Source: Arthrobacter alpinus
GTDB taxonomy: Bacteria; Actinomycetota; Actinomycetes; Actinomycetales; Micrococcaceae
Direction: 5' to 3'
Length of the DNA: 64,000 nucleotides
Assembly (NCBI RefSeq): GCF_001294625.1
Contig: NZ_CP012677.1
Coordinates: forward strand, 2,666,001-2,730,000
Under the pieces are notes generated by a model, which searched no databases, had not been told where the DNA came from, and saw only the letters and a list, made by a program, of their open reading frames with translations. This document shows, piece after piece, positions 55,235 to 63,538 of this stretch; the first letter of the stretch is position 1; every line of letters begins with the position of its first letter. Made by a program: the position numbers and the translations under genes.

Positions 55235-56580
55235 TGGGATTCAAGAAAAGCACGTCGTTCAAGGTAATGCCCGGTGTCCGCGTGCGCGTGTCAACCAAGG
55301 GTGTTTCCGCCTACGCCGGCCGTACCAAGATTATTGGCACGTCCACGCCGTCAAGCGCTAGTAAAAGCCCTGCTCGCCGTGCACCTGCACGCAACACAGC
55401 ACCAGCTCCGGCGCCGCGGCCCGCACCCGCGGTGAAGCCGGGACTACTCGCCGCCAAGGAAGAAAAAGCCCTGTACGCCTACGCCGTGACCCGGCAGGCA
55501 CCAGTGCTTGACCCGATCGTTCTGAAACACCCGGTCTTTGGACGCGCAGCCGCAGCCATTGTCGGGTTGCAGGACCTGGAGGCGGACCACCTGGAATCAA
55601 GCGTCCAGGCATTGCAGAGTGTCATCCACGGGTTGCCACCTATTGAAAGCAATCCTTTCCTCTTGAAGTATCTGCCCAACTTTTCCTTCGAACTCGAAAT
55701 AGCGGGCGGAGTCACGGCCCAGTTGCCCCTGACAATGGCGGCCTTGACCCTGGCCTTGGCCGAAGCGCTTCAGACACTCGGCCGGATTCCCGAGGCAATT
55801 CAGTACGTGGAGCAACTCGATCCGACGTACCCTGCATTGCTTAGCCTCACAGAGCTTTATTCAAGCTTAGGTGACTGGGAAGAAGTCCTTAGGCTGACAG
55901 ACCAACTTCCGGTGAATTCCGAGCTGACGGCCGCATTGGCCATACTGCGGGCTCAGGCTCATTTTGGGCTGGACCAACTCGTGGCGGCCAAGGAATGCCT
56001 TAAATCGCTGATATTGGGAAGGAAGTTCCCGGAAAACCTCCGCTTCCAGGCGCTGGCCCTGCGTTCAAACATCAGTCTGGCCGACGGAGCGTACTCGCAG
56101 GCGGCCAGCGACCTGGAAAAGATCCTGGCTGAGAACTCCCGCATTTCCGGAATTCGCGAGGCACTTGTTGAAGTGCAAGATGCACAGCGAGTCGCGCTCC
56201 AGCAAAAAATCGACATAGCTGCCCGGAAAGCTGCTGAAACGGTGCGCATCCGTGAAGCGAAGGTCACCGAAGCAGTGCGCGTCAGGGAGGAAAAGACTGC
56301 CGAGGCGGTTCGGGTTCGTGAAGAAAAGATCGCAGTACAACTTGCCCTGAAGAATGTTCCCGTCATGCAAACCGGAGTCATCAATCTCAGTGACGATGCG
56401 GGCGTTCCTGAAGCAGCCCCTGTCGTAGAACCCCGCCCCGGCACGGCGGCCAACATAGCTGCAGTGCTGAGCCCGTCAACAGCCAGGGCGCCTGGTTTCT
56501 ACCTGGATCCCCAAGAGCTTGCCCCCTATCGTTTTTGGGACGGATCGACCTGGACCTCACGTGTTCGCATGACGCCGTAG
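55234..56580 (+). CDS. DUF4236-TPR-DUF2510 protein, partner of the TerD nuclease
   Basis: 448 aa. Residues 1-35 match DUF4236 (MGFKKSTSFKVMPGVRVRVS, then TKGVSAYAG). A Pro/Ala linker follows (45-75), then a helical TPR-like region (85-330; AEALQTLGRIPEAIQYVEQL, SLGDWEEVLRLTDQL). Three 11-residue charged repeats form a coil (334-366), and a C-terminal DUF2510 module (PGFYLDPQELAPYRFWDGST) ends the protein. DUF2510 is often found in actinobacterial surface or membrane-linked proteins. Start and stop overlap ties it to the TerD nuclease gene. Function unknown; a scaffold or sensor is the natural guess. Confidence 0.8.
   Translation: MGFKKSTSFKVMPGVRVRVSTKGVSAYAGRTKIIGTSTPSSASKSPARRAPARNTAPAPAPRPAPAVKPGLLAAKEEKALYAYAVTRQAPVLDPIVLKHPVFGRAAAAIVGLQDLEADHLESSVQALQSVIHGLPPIESNPFLLKYLPNFSFELEIAGGVTAQLPLTMAALTLALAEALQTLGRIPEAIQYVEQLDPTYPALLSLTELYSSLGDWEEVLRLTDQLPVNSELTAALAILRAQAHFGLDQLVAAKECLKSLILGRKFPENLRFQALALRSNISLADGAYSQAASDLEKILAENSRISGIREALVEVQDAQRVALQQKIDIAARKAAETVRIREAKVTEAVRVREEKTAEAVRVREEKIAVQLALKNVPVMQTGVINLSDDAGVPEAAPVVEPRPGTAANIAAVLSPSTARAPGFYLDPQELAPYRFWDGSTWTSRVRMTP
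56233..56331 (+). repeat. three 33-bp in-frame repeats
   Basis: Three consecutive 11-residue units (AETVRIREAKV, TEAVRVREEKT, AEAVRVREEKI) within the coiled coil of the DUF4236 protein. The DNA copies have diverged at third positions, so this is an old duplication kept for structure. Confidence 0.8.
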
Positions 56581-56680
56581 ATGAGCTGGACCCAGCTTTT
56601 CCAAGCCATTCCCAACCGTGCTGTCTCGGCACCGAGACAGCCGAAACATTTGCGCATTGGCCGACCAGCAAGGAGCCGTC

Positions 56681-57422
56681 ATGAATGAGGTCATCGGCAG
56701 CATCCTGCCCCTAGGCATGGGGTGGCGCTGAGCCCGCTCCCCATCATCATGATTGTGCTGCTGCTGGGCTCGGCCCGCCCCGTGCCAATGGTCTGGCTTT
56801 CCTGGTCGGTTGGATCGTCGGGCTCGCGGTGATCGTCGCGGTCCTCACCTTCGCACTGGACGCACTGGACGCGGTGGACGATTCCGGCGACGATCCGGGG
56901 CCGGTCGCCGGCCTTCTGCGCATCGCCTTCGGCTCGTTCCTGCTGTTCCTGGCTGCGCGTAAGTTTGCGAAGCGTTTTGGGAAGTCCGACGCCGGCCCCC
57001 TCCCCACGTGGATGGCCTCCGCACTGGGTATCAACGACGCCCCCGCCATCGCAACAGCAGATGTCGGCCTGGCCATGGGCGCCGGCACTGACGTGTCCAT
57101 CCAGACTGCCGATGTGATCTTGATGGGGAACCGCTTTGACCAGCTGGTCCACGCCTATTCGCTGGCGAAGGCTACCGTACGGAATATGAAGCAAAACACC
57201 GTTATTGCCCTGGGTACGGTGGTGCTGCTGCTGACCGCAGTGCTGTTCCAAAAGGTATTTATGGCCACCGGCATGCTGGTGCATGAGGTCAGCGTGCTGG
57301 TGGTCATTGTCAACGCCGTCCGTCTGGTCCGGTTCAAGGACAAGCGTGCCGCCCCACCCGCGTCGGCCGCCAGGTTGCAGGTGAATGAGGGAAGGGACGT
57401 CGCTTTGGAGGGGGCAAGTTAG
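56681..57422 (+). pseudogene. GAP-family / P-type ATPase chimeric relic
   Basis: The ATG at 56681 has AAGGAG six bases upstream and opens MNEVIGSILPL, the start of a GAP-family (Sap/GAP-like) membrane protein. Single-base losses in G and C runs near 56718 and 56782 break the frame twice. The frame that then opens reads LAVIVAVLTFALDALDAVDD and RKFAKRFGKSDAGPLPTWMA. After SALG it switches without a stop to the C-terminus of a heavy-metal P-type ATPase (INDAPAIATADVGLAMGAG, then ETAD-like QTADVILMGNRFDQL and two membrane segments). A deletion appears to have joined two genes in frame. Confidence 0.7.
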
Positions 57423-57459
57423 CCATCCAAGCGACACCCCCGGCTGCGCCACGGCCACC

Positions 57460-60400
57460 TCAGACGTCGAACAAGCCCCTGACGTCGTCGGCGGTGATGG
57501 CGGAAGAGAACATGGCGTCGTCGTCCATGACGGAGGTGAACAGTTTCGCCTTCTTTTCCTTCAGCGCCATGACTCTCTCCTCGATCGTGTTCTTCGCGAC
57601 GAGCCGGGACACCATGACGTTCTTGGTTTGCCCGATCCTGTGGGTGCGGTCCACGGCCTGGTTCTCCGTGGCCGGATTCCACCACGGATCCAGCAGGAAG
57701 CAGTAGTCCGCCTCGGTCAGATTCAGGCCGAACCCGCCGGATTTCAGGCTGATCAGGAACACGGGGGCTTTTCCAGACTTGAACTTCTCGATGACTTCTC
57801 CGCGCTTGCGAGTCTTGCCGTCCAGGTACGCGTACTCGATCCCGGCCGCGTCCAGCCGCTCCCTTGCCTTGCCCAGGAAGCTCGTGAACTGGCTGAAAAT
57901 CAGTGCCCGGTGCCCCTCCGCCACCACGTCCTCCAAATGCTCAAACAGGACGTCGAGCTTGCTGGAGGGGGCACTGGCGTACTTCGGATCCACCAGGGAG
58001 GCGTCCAGGCTGAGCATCCGCAGCGTGGTCAGGGACTTGAAAATGGCGAAGCGGTTCTTGTCCATGTCACCCAGCAAACCGAGCACCTTCTGGCGTTCGT
58101 GCTGCAGGTGCCGCTGGTAGATGGTGCGGTGCCGTGGCGCGAGCTCCAACTCCAGTACCTGCTCCTGTTTCGGCGGCAGCTCCTTGGCCACGGCGTCCTT
58201 GGTGCGGCGCATGATCAGCGGACGGATCCGCCGTCGTAATTGTTTGAGCCGCTCCGAGTTCGCCTCCTTCTCCACGGGCTTGCGGTAGTAGTCCCCAAAG
58301 TGTGACGGTGACGGGAATAGCCCCGGGGAGGTTATGGCAAACAGCGACCACAGTTCCATCAGGTTGTTCTCCATGGGTGTGCCGGTGATCGCCAGCTTGA
58401 ACGGCACCGGGAACGCGCGCGCCAATTGGCTGGCCTTGGTCAGGTGGTTCTTCACGAACTGCGCCTCGTCCAGGATCAGCCCGGCCCATTCCTGGCTTGC
58501 ATAGGCTTCATGGTCTAGCCGGAACAGAGTGTAGGAGGTGACCACGACGTCGGCCCCGTTCACCAATGCGGCTGCGTCACTTCCGCTCTTGCGCAGGGTG
58601 TCGGTGACGGCGGTGGTGTTTAGCGTGGGGGCAAAGCGGCGGGCTTCGGCCTCCCAGTTGGACACCACCGAGGTCGGTGCCACCACGAGGAACGGCTTCG
58701 TAGTGGTGCCTGGGGCCGCCGACACCTTGGCATGGGTGATCAGGGCCAGGGTCTGCAGGGTCTTGCCCAGCCCCATGTCGTCGGCCAGGACCCCGCCGAG
58801 CCCGTTCTTGAACAGGAACGCCAGCCAGTTGAAGCCTTCCTGCTGGTAGGGGCGCAGCGATGCGTGCAGTGTTTCCGGGACCGGGACGGCGGCGACCTCC
58901 TGCAACTCCAGGAGGCCGGTGACGGATTTTTCCCACGCGGAGGCCTGCTCGGCCGTCGTCGAGAGTTCCTCAAGTTCCTGCCACAGGCCTGCCTGGTAGC
59001 GGCTGATCTTCAATGATTCGTCGGGCTCCTGCAGGCTCCGGGCCTCTTCGATGAGCTTGCGCAGCTGCACAAATTCCGGTTGGTCAAGCGCAAAGTAGTG
59101 GCAGTTGGGCAGCATCAGGTGCTCCTCGTCCGTGGCCAGGGCCAGGAACAGCTCACTGAAGGGGATCTGTGCCCCGTCCAAGGTGACCGAGACGCCCAAG
59201 TCAAACCAGTCGCCGTCGTTGGTTCCCTTGGTGCTGATGCCGATCTGTGGGGTGCCCTTCAGCTCGGTATAGTCCGGCACCGAGCCGGAAGTGTCAACGC
59301 GCAGGTGTTCGACGGCGGCGAGCGCGGGCAGGGCCTCGGTACTGAAACGGGCAGCGGCAACGTCCAACAGGTGCACGTGTTCGTTACTGCCAGGATGCAG
59401 GCTGGGAGCATGCGGGAAGGACTCGCCGGTGGCGGCCGGAAAGTCGACGAGCGTCTCCGACACGGTCTTGAGCAGCCGTGTCTCATAGGCGTCGTCGCGG
59501 TGTCCGGTCCGGTCGTTAACCATGGGGTACCTGGTGCTGGCCTCGCCGACCGTGTACTCCCAGTGCCAGTGCAGTTCCAGTGCGGGGCCGGTGGCTTTGA
59601 TGGACTGACTTCCAGCTTTGCGGCGCCGGTCCGGTTTTGTGGCGGGAACAGCAGGTACGTGTACCACTCTCAAAACCAGTTCCGGGTCCTGAATTTCCGG
59701 AAGATCGGCCGTGCCACTGCTTGGCCGCAGGTCCATGGTGCGGCGCAGCTTCGGGTAGTAGGCGCCCAGGAACTGCTCCCGTGCGGAAGCTGGAATGTCC
59801 ACCGGCGTCCGTGCGTTGATCAGCTGTCTGAGCGCATCTCCCATGGCCTCCGTGATGGGTGCAAAGTGGATGTTCTTCTGCGTCAAGGCCGTGTTGTCCT
59901 TGCCGCCATCCCACCAGAACAGCCCGTGAACCGGGGCGCCCATGGTACCGATGGCCGCAGGATCCAGCGCCACGTCGTTGGCCAGCGCCCGCGGTACGAG
60001 CCGGATCCCGCCGTCGTCCATTGATGCCACCTCGGTGGTGACGCGGGCTTGGTGCTGCCGGTTGACACTCGTGTTCTTTCGGGAGGTCACCAATTCCAAG
60101 CCGATGTCACCGGCCTGATCGAGCAGGTTCCACAGCAAAGGAGAATTGAAATCGTCAAGATAGATCCATTTGCCGGTTGCGTAGGCCGTTCGCGTGGCCA
60201 TGTACAAGGAACGGAAGACCTGCAGCCAATCCATGTGTTCGACGTTGAGACTGGAAAAGTTGTAGGCCCTGGACAGGACGTCCCAGGCGAGATTGCCGAC
60301 AACCCACTTGCCGGTGTCGCCGCGCATGACCGGGCGCACACCCAGCCGAATACGACGGGGCGCGGTCACTGCGCTGGCGCTCGTGCCGGGCTTGTGCCTT

Positions 60401-60729
60401 TTTGCATACGGGTCTGCGGGTTCCGCAACCAGCTCGAATTGCAGCGCCATCGGCACCGACACGGCGGCCGTGGCCGGGTCGGGCGCTTGCATCCCCCCCC
60501 CCCCCCCCCCCCCCCACCGAGTCGGTACCATCTTGACCGGCGGGCGCAGCATTGCTTCGAGCTGTTTCTCCCACGGTTCCGCCGTGACAGGAACAGGTTT
60601 TTGGGTTTTTGGTTTGCCCGTTTTTGCCTTGGCCTGTGCCGAAACAGGAGCATTGACACCGGATTCAACAAGAGGTTGGTAGTGAACACCAGCGCAGCCA
60701 CGTGCTTGCACTCCCACCCGACAGGGCAA
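57460..60729 (-). CDS. SNF2-family DEAD/DEAH helicase, N-terminus disrupted
   Basis: Long helicase of the bacterial SWIM-SNF2 group. Motif I DDMGLGKTLQTLAL is near residue 650, motif II ILDEAQFVKN near 753, motif III AITGTPMENNLMELWS, motif V GGFGLNLTEAD near 1000 and motif VI VDRTHRIGQTKNVMV near 1030. The helicase core is intact. The open frame begins at a TTG at 60729 with non-native residues until LVESGVNAPVSAQ, where the original frame resumes after a one-base loss. The ATG at 60492, just 3' of a 23-G run, is a possible working start. The zinc-finger part lies upstream out of frame. Confidence 0.8.
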   Translation of the reverse strand: MPCRVGVQARGCAGVHYQPLVESGVNAPVSAQAKAKTGKPKTQKPVPVTAEPWEKQLEAMLRPPVKMVPTRWGGGGGGGMQAPDPATAAVSVPMALQFELVAEPADPYAKRHKPGTSASAVTAPRRIRLGVRPVMRGDTGKWVVGNLAWDVLSRAYNFSSLNVEHMDWLQVFRSLYMATRTAYATGKWIYLDDFNSPLLWNLLDQAGDIGLELVTSRKNTSVNRQHQARVTTEVASMDDGGIRLVPRALANDVALDPAAIGTMGAPVHGLFWWDGGKDNTALTQKNIHFAPITEAMGDALRQLINARTPVDIPASAREQFLGAYYPKLRRTMDLRPSSGTADLPEIQDPELVLRVVHVPAVPATKPDRRRKAGSQSIKATGPALELHWHWEYTVGEASTRYPMVNDRTGHRDDAYETRLLKTVSETLVDFPAATGESFPHAPSLHPGSNEHVHLLDVAAARFSTEALPALAAVEHLRVDTSGSVPDYTELKGTPQIGISTKGTNDGDWFDLGVSVTLDGAQIPFSELFLALATDEEHLMLPNCHYFALDQPEFVQLRKLIEEARSLQEPDESLKISRYQAGLWQELEELSTTAEQASAWEKSVTGLLELQEVAAVPVPETLHASLRPYQQEGFNWLAFLFKNGLGGVLADDMGLGKTLQTLALITHAKVSAAPGTTTKPFLVVAPTSVVSNWEAEARRFAPTLNTTAVTDTLRKSGSDAAALVNGADVVVTSYTLFRLDHEAYASQEWAGLILDEAQFVKNHLTKASQLARAFPVPFKLAITGTPMENNLMELWSLFAITSPGLFPSPSHFGDYYRKPVEKEANSERLKQLRRRIRPLIMRRTKDAVAKELPPKQEQVLELELAPRHRTIYQRHLQHERQKVLGLLGDMDKNRFAIFKSLTTLRMLSLDASLVDPKYASAPSSKLDVLFEHLEDVVAEGHRALIFSQFTSFLGKARERLDAAGIEYAYLDGKTRKRGEVIEKFKSGKAPVFLISLKSGGFGLNLTEADYCFLLDPWWNPATENQAVDRTHRIGQTKNVMVSRLVAKNTIEERVMALKEKKAKLFTSVMDDDAMFSSAITADDVRGLFDV
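60493..60515. repeat. 23-base homopolymer (poly-G on the coding strand)
   Basis: 23 consecutive C on the plus strand inside the helicase gene, read as TGG plus seven GGG codons and then ATG. Runs of this length slip readily in replication, and change of one base would shift the helicase frame. Confidence 0.95.
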
Positions 60730-60740
60730 CTACATTCACT

Positions 60741-60968
60741 TTAAATAATAACGGCGCCCTTGGGTTCATCCTCAAAAAAGGCGCTCGTTGTGTAAACTTC
60801 GCCTCGACTGCCGGACACCCGACCCTGCAAGTGGAGCTCGCCCTCGTCCCATTTGATGTTGCGGACGTGGCCATTGTCTGCGTAGTCGAGCCCGCGGCGC
60901 ACCGCCGCCGGGCCGACAAAGTTTTCCAGGGCCACGTATTCCACATAGGGGATAAGGGAAAGATCCAT
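60741..60968 (-). pseudogene. N-terminal fragment of the SWIM-SNF2 helicase
   Basis: From the ATG at 60968 (MDLSLIPYVEYVALENFVGP) the normal N-terminus of the helicase runs to GAVII, then TAA at 60741-60743. The same frame continues SECSCPVGWECKHVAALVFT, a complete SWIM zinc finger (CxC...CxH), so the stop is a nonsense change (GAA to TAA is the simplest). After TTNLL the frame is lost by a one-base deletion (TTGTTG for TTGGTTG), and the helicase continues in another frame. Confidence 0.7.
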
Positions 60969-61193
60969 GGAGTTAACAGTAGCTTTTGGCACAGAAAACC
61001 TTGACCACAGATTCAGCCTAGACCGCCTGCGTCGCGACGAAAAAACAACACAAGCTTCACCGCGCGGGTGTGTGTTCATGGGCGGCCGCGCCGGGCCAAG
61101 GTGGGGCTGATGGAGGCCGTCGTCAATATCAATGAAGTAGGCCGAGCCCGGCCCAGGGGCCCCTCTTTACGCAGTGAAGCCGTGTCCCACACC

Positions 61194-62666
61194 CTAGATG
61201 TTCGCAGCGGGCACGGGAATCACCTGTGCCAGAAAGGGGTTTCCTGCCGCGCGAGCCGCATCACTTAGCTGTGTCTGGCAGTCCCGACACCAGTGCCCGG
61301 CCCGCAGCACAAGGTACGGTGTCGCATCGAACTCGTGGCCGGCGAAGCAGCGCCACCGCAGCGGGGTGTAGAGGTTCCCGGGCTGCATGTCTTCAGCCAG
61401 GCATTCACCACCGCGGAAGAGGGCCGCCGATCGCGCGTCGGCCAGGCCGATCCTGGCATCCGGCAGCGAGTCGTCGTAGCCGTGGTCCAAGGGTCGTGCG
61501 GGTCCGGGCGCCGGGATCGCTTCCTCCCACCCAGGGATGTTCTCCCATTGCTCCCTCGACCCGAAAAATGCCTCGATCCGGGCCTGGTCACCGGATTCGA
61601 TCCAATGCAGCGGCCCTTCCGGTCTTTGCGCCAACCGCTTCATCATCAGATTTTTGATCACGGAACGTGGGATCAGCCGCCCCAGTCCGATGCGGAGCAA
61701 CCACGGCGTGGATGCCTTTACCTGGGCCGCATACTGATCCATGCCGTCCTTGCGGAAGTGCAGGTAGCCCTCCAGCACATCGGAATCCAGGTACCACTGG
61801 CAGTGGAAGTTCTTCAGGGCGAACCAGCGCCGCTCGGCGAGCTGCATGAGCGTGCCAAGCCCAAGAGTCCCGAAAATGCGGTTCAGGTACTGCACGTACC
61901 CGACCCGGCAGTTTTCCCCTCCGCCAATGTTGTAGGCCCGCCGCCAGAAATCGTTAGGGACCGTTTCTTCACAGGCGTTGGCCATCAACCGGCCAGAGTC
62001 CCGGGCCGTCACAAACTCGAACAGCGTCGTCACCGGCTGGTGGAACATTATCGGATCCATCAGGCTCAGCAACCGCGGAATACAGATGAAGGTCTGCCGC
62101 AGGGACACCCAATGTTCAAGGCCGGATTCCACCACAAGGCACTCGGCCTCGATCTTGCTGACCGCATAGTGGTCACCAACCGCAGGTGTGATCGGGTCAC
62201 CCACCCTCCCCCAGTGGAGGGGCGGGAGTCGGCTACCCGTCGTCGCCACCGATCCGACCGACACCAGCCGCACCCTGTCCGGGTCTGGCTGCGCCGCAAT
62301 CGCGCGCAGGATGTTGCGGATCGAACCAACGTTGATCTGCTCGGTCAGCACCGGGTCACGGTCTGCGGCCGGCGAGATGAGCGCCGCCGTATGCAGTACG
62401 ACGTCGGCACCGCTCACGCACTCGAGAACGCTCGCATAGTCGCGCAGATCGCCCCAGACGATCCGGACCCCTGGCTCGTTCAGGAAAGGGCGCAGTGCTC
62501 GTCGGCCGTGCTTGGTGCCGTGGGCAAGCAAAACAATGTCAAAGCGGTCGCGCCGTTGAAGCAGCTCACACAGCGTGGCCGAGCCCATCGATCCGCTGGC
62601 GCCGGTGAGGAGCACTGTCCGCTTTGATTTCGCCACCTCAGTGCGACTTGTGGGGTACGGCGACAT
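61194..62666 (-). CDS. NAD-dependent epimerase/dehydratase with C-terminal zinc ribbon
   Basis: 490 aa. Residues 15-330 are an extended SDR with LLTGASGSMGSATL as cofactor loop, ADVVLHTAALISP and the catalytic HYAVSKIEAE. Residues 440-490 add a treble-clef/zinc-ribbon segment (WRCFAGHEFDATPYLVL, HWCRDCQ) with Cys-Gly-His and Cys-x2-Cys ligands. Substrate unknown. The ribbon is not a usual part of epimerases and may bind nucleic acid or protein. It is downstream of the metF-like gene on the same strand. Confidence 0.8.
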   Translation of the reverse strand: MSPYPTSRTEVAKSKRTVLLTGASGSMGSATLCELLQRRDRFDIVLLAHGTKHGRRALRPFLNEPGVRIVWGDLRDYASVLECVSGADVVLHTAALISPAADRDPVLTEQINVGSIRNILRAIAAQPDPDRVRLVSVGSVATTGSRLPPLHWGRVGDPITPAVGDHYAVSKIEAECLVVESGLEHWVSLRQTFICIPRLLSLMDPIMFHQPVTTLFEFVTARDSGRLMANACEETVPNDFWRRAYNIGGGENCRVGYVQYLNRIFGTLGLGTLMQLAERRWFALKNFHCQWYLDSDVLEGYLHFRKDGMDQYAAQVKASTPWLLRIGLGRLIPRSVIKNLMMKRLAQRPEGPLHWIESGDQARIEAFFGSREQWENIPGWEEAIPAPGPARPLDHGYDDSLPDARIGLADARSAALFRGGECLAEDMQPGNLYTPLRWRCFAGHEFDATPYLVLRAGHWCRDCQTQLSDAARAAGNPFLAQVIPVPAANI

Positions 62667-62740
62667 TGACCCATCCTCCCATAGCAGCTACCTGATCCTG
62701 AGACCGATGGCCGGTGAAGGCACCGGGTTTGTGTGTCTGC

Positions 62741-63511
62741 TCAGGGCCGTGAGTCCACGGCGTCAAGGGCGTTGAAAGTGTAGAGGTGGATGCCGTCCGG
62801 AGGTTTTGGCAGGGACGTCAAATCCCTGATCAGAGCCCCCGGCTGGTAGCGGCTGCCGCTCAACAGCTGCCGGCCCAACGCCCCCTTGCCGGTGATGAAC
62901 CGCAGGGAACTGCCAACGCCGATCTTTGTGGCCAGAAAGACCAGCTTGGTTCGCGGCGCGGACCCGGCCACGCCGGCCCACACCGGAAGCAACACGCCTT
63001 CGCTGCGCAACCCCGCTATGTACTCGGCGATCGTGGGCACTGAAAAGCACATCTGTGTCACAACGTGGTCCGCCAGTTCGGCCTTGGCCTGCAAGGATTC
63101 CATGAGCTGCAGGCGGCTGATGGACGGGTGGCCTTCCGGGTATCCGGCCACACCGAGTTTTATGGTGCGCCCGCTCAGCTCGACGATCTCGCGCATGAGA
63201 CTCTCGCTCGACGAATAGGGCCCGGCTGGGACCGCGGTGTCCCCGCCAATGGCAAAGATCTCCGCAATCCCAGCGCCCGCAGCACTGCGAATCAGCCGGG
63301 CCAGCTGCTCACGGGAGCCAATGGCCCGGGCGGCAAGGTGCGGGACCACGGTGAAGCCATGCCCGGCCAGTGCCACGGCCGTTTCCATGGTGCGTTCGAC
63401 GCCGTGGTGAGGCAGGCACGTCACTGTGAGGGTCGTGCTGGTGGGGACCTTCGCAAGCACCGCGGGAATGACACCCTGGGTGGGGATGATTTCCAGTCTG
63501 GTGGGGAGCAT
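62741..63511 (-). CDS. methylenetetrahydrofolate reductase-like protein
   Basis: MetF-type FAD TIM barrel of 256 aa. TLTVTCLPHHGVERTMETAV at the N-terminus, VPHLAARAIGS, IFAIGGDTAVPAGPY and GVAGYPEGHPS are the folate/FAD-barrel signatures; ADHVVTQMCFSV follows. It is shorter than E. coli MetF (about 296 aa). It lies 27 bases after lipA, suggesting one transcript and a link to glycine-cleavage or one-carbon flow (inference). Confidence 0.85.
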   Translation of the reverse strand: MLPTRLEIIPTQGVIPAVLAKVPTSTTLTVTCLPHHGVERTMETAVALAGHGFTVVPHLAARAIGSREQLARLIRSAAGAGIAEIFAIGGDTAVPAGPYSSSESLMREIVELSGRTIKLGVAGYPEGHPSISRLQLMESLQAKAELADHVVTQMCFSVPTIAEYIAGLRSEGVLLPVWAGVAGSAPRTKLVFLATKIGVGSSLRFITGKGALGRQLLSGSRYQPGALIRDLTSLPKPPDGIHLYTFNALDAVDSRP

Positions 63512-63538
63512 CGTGGATCCTTGCCGTGTTGGATGGAA

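Noticed and set aside
57385..58239. 284-codon plus-strand frame opposite the helicase C-terminus
   Set aside because: Antisense shadow of a well-supported helicase; composition shows no family.
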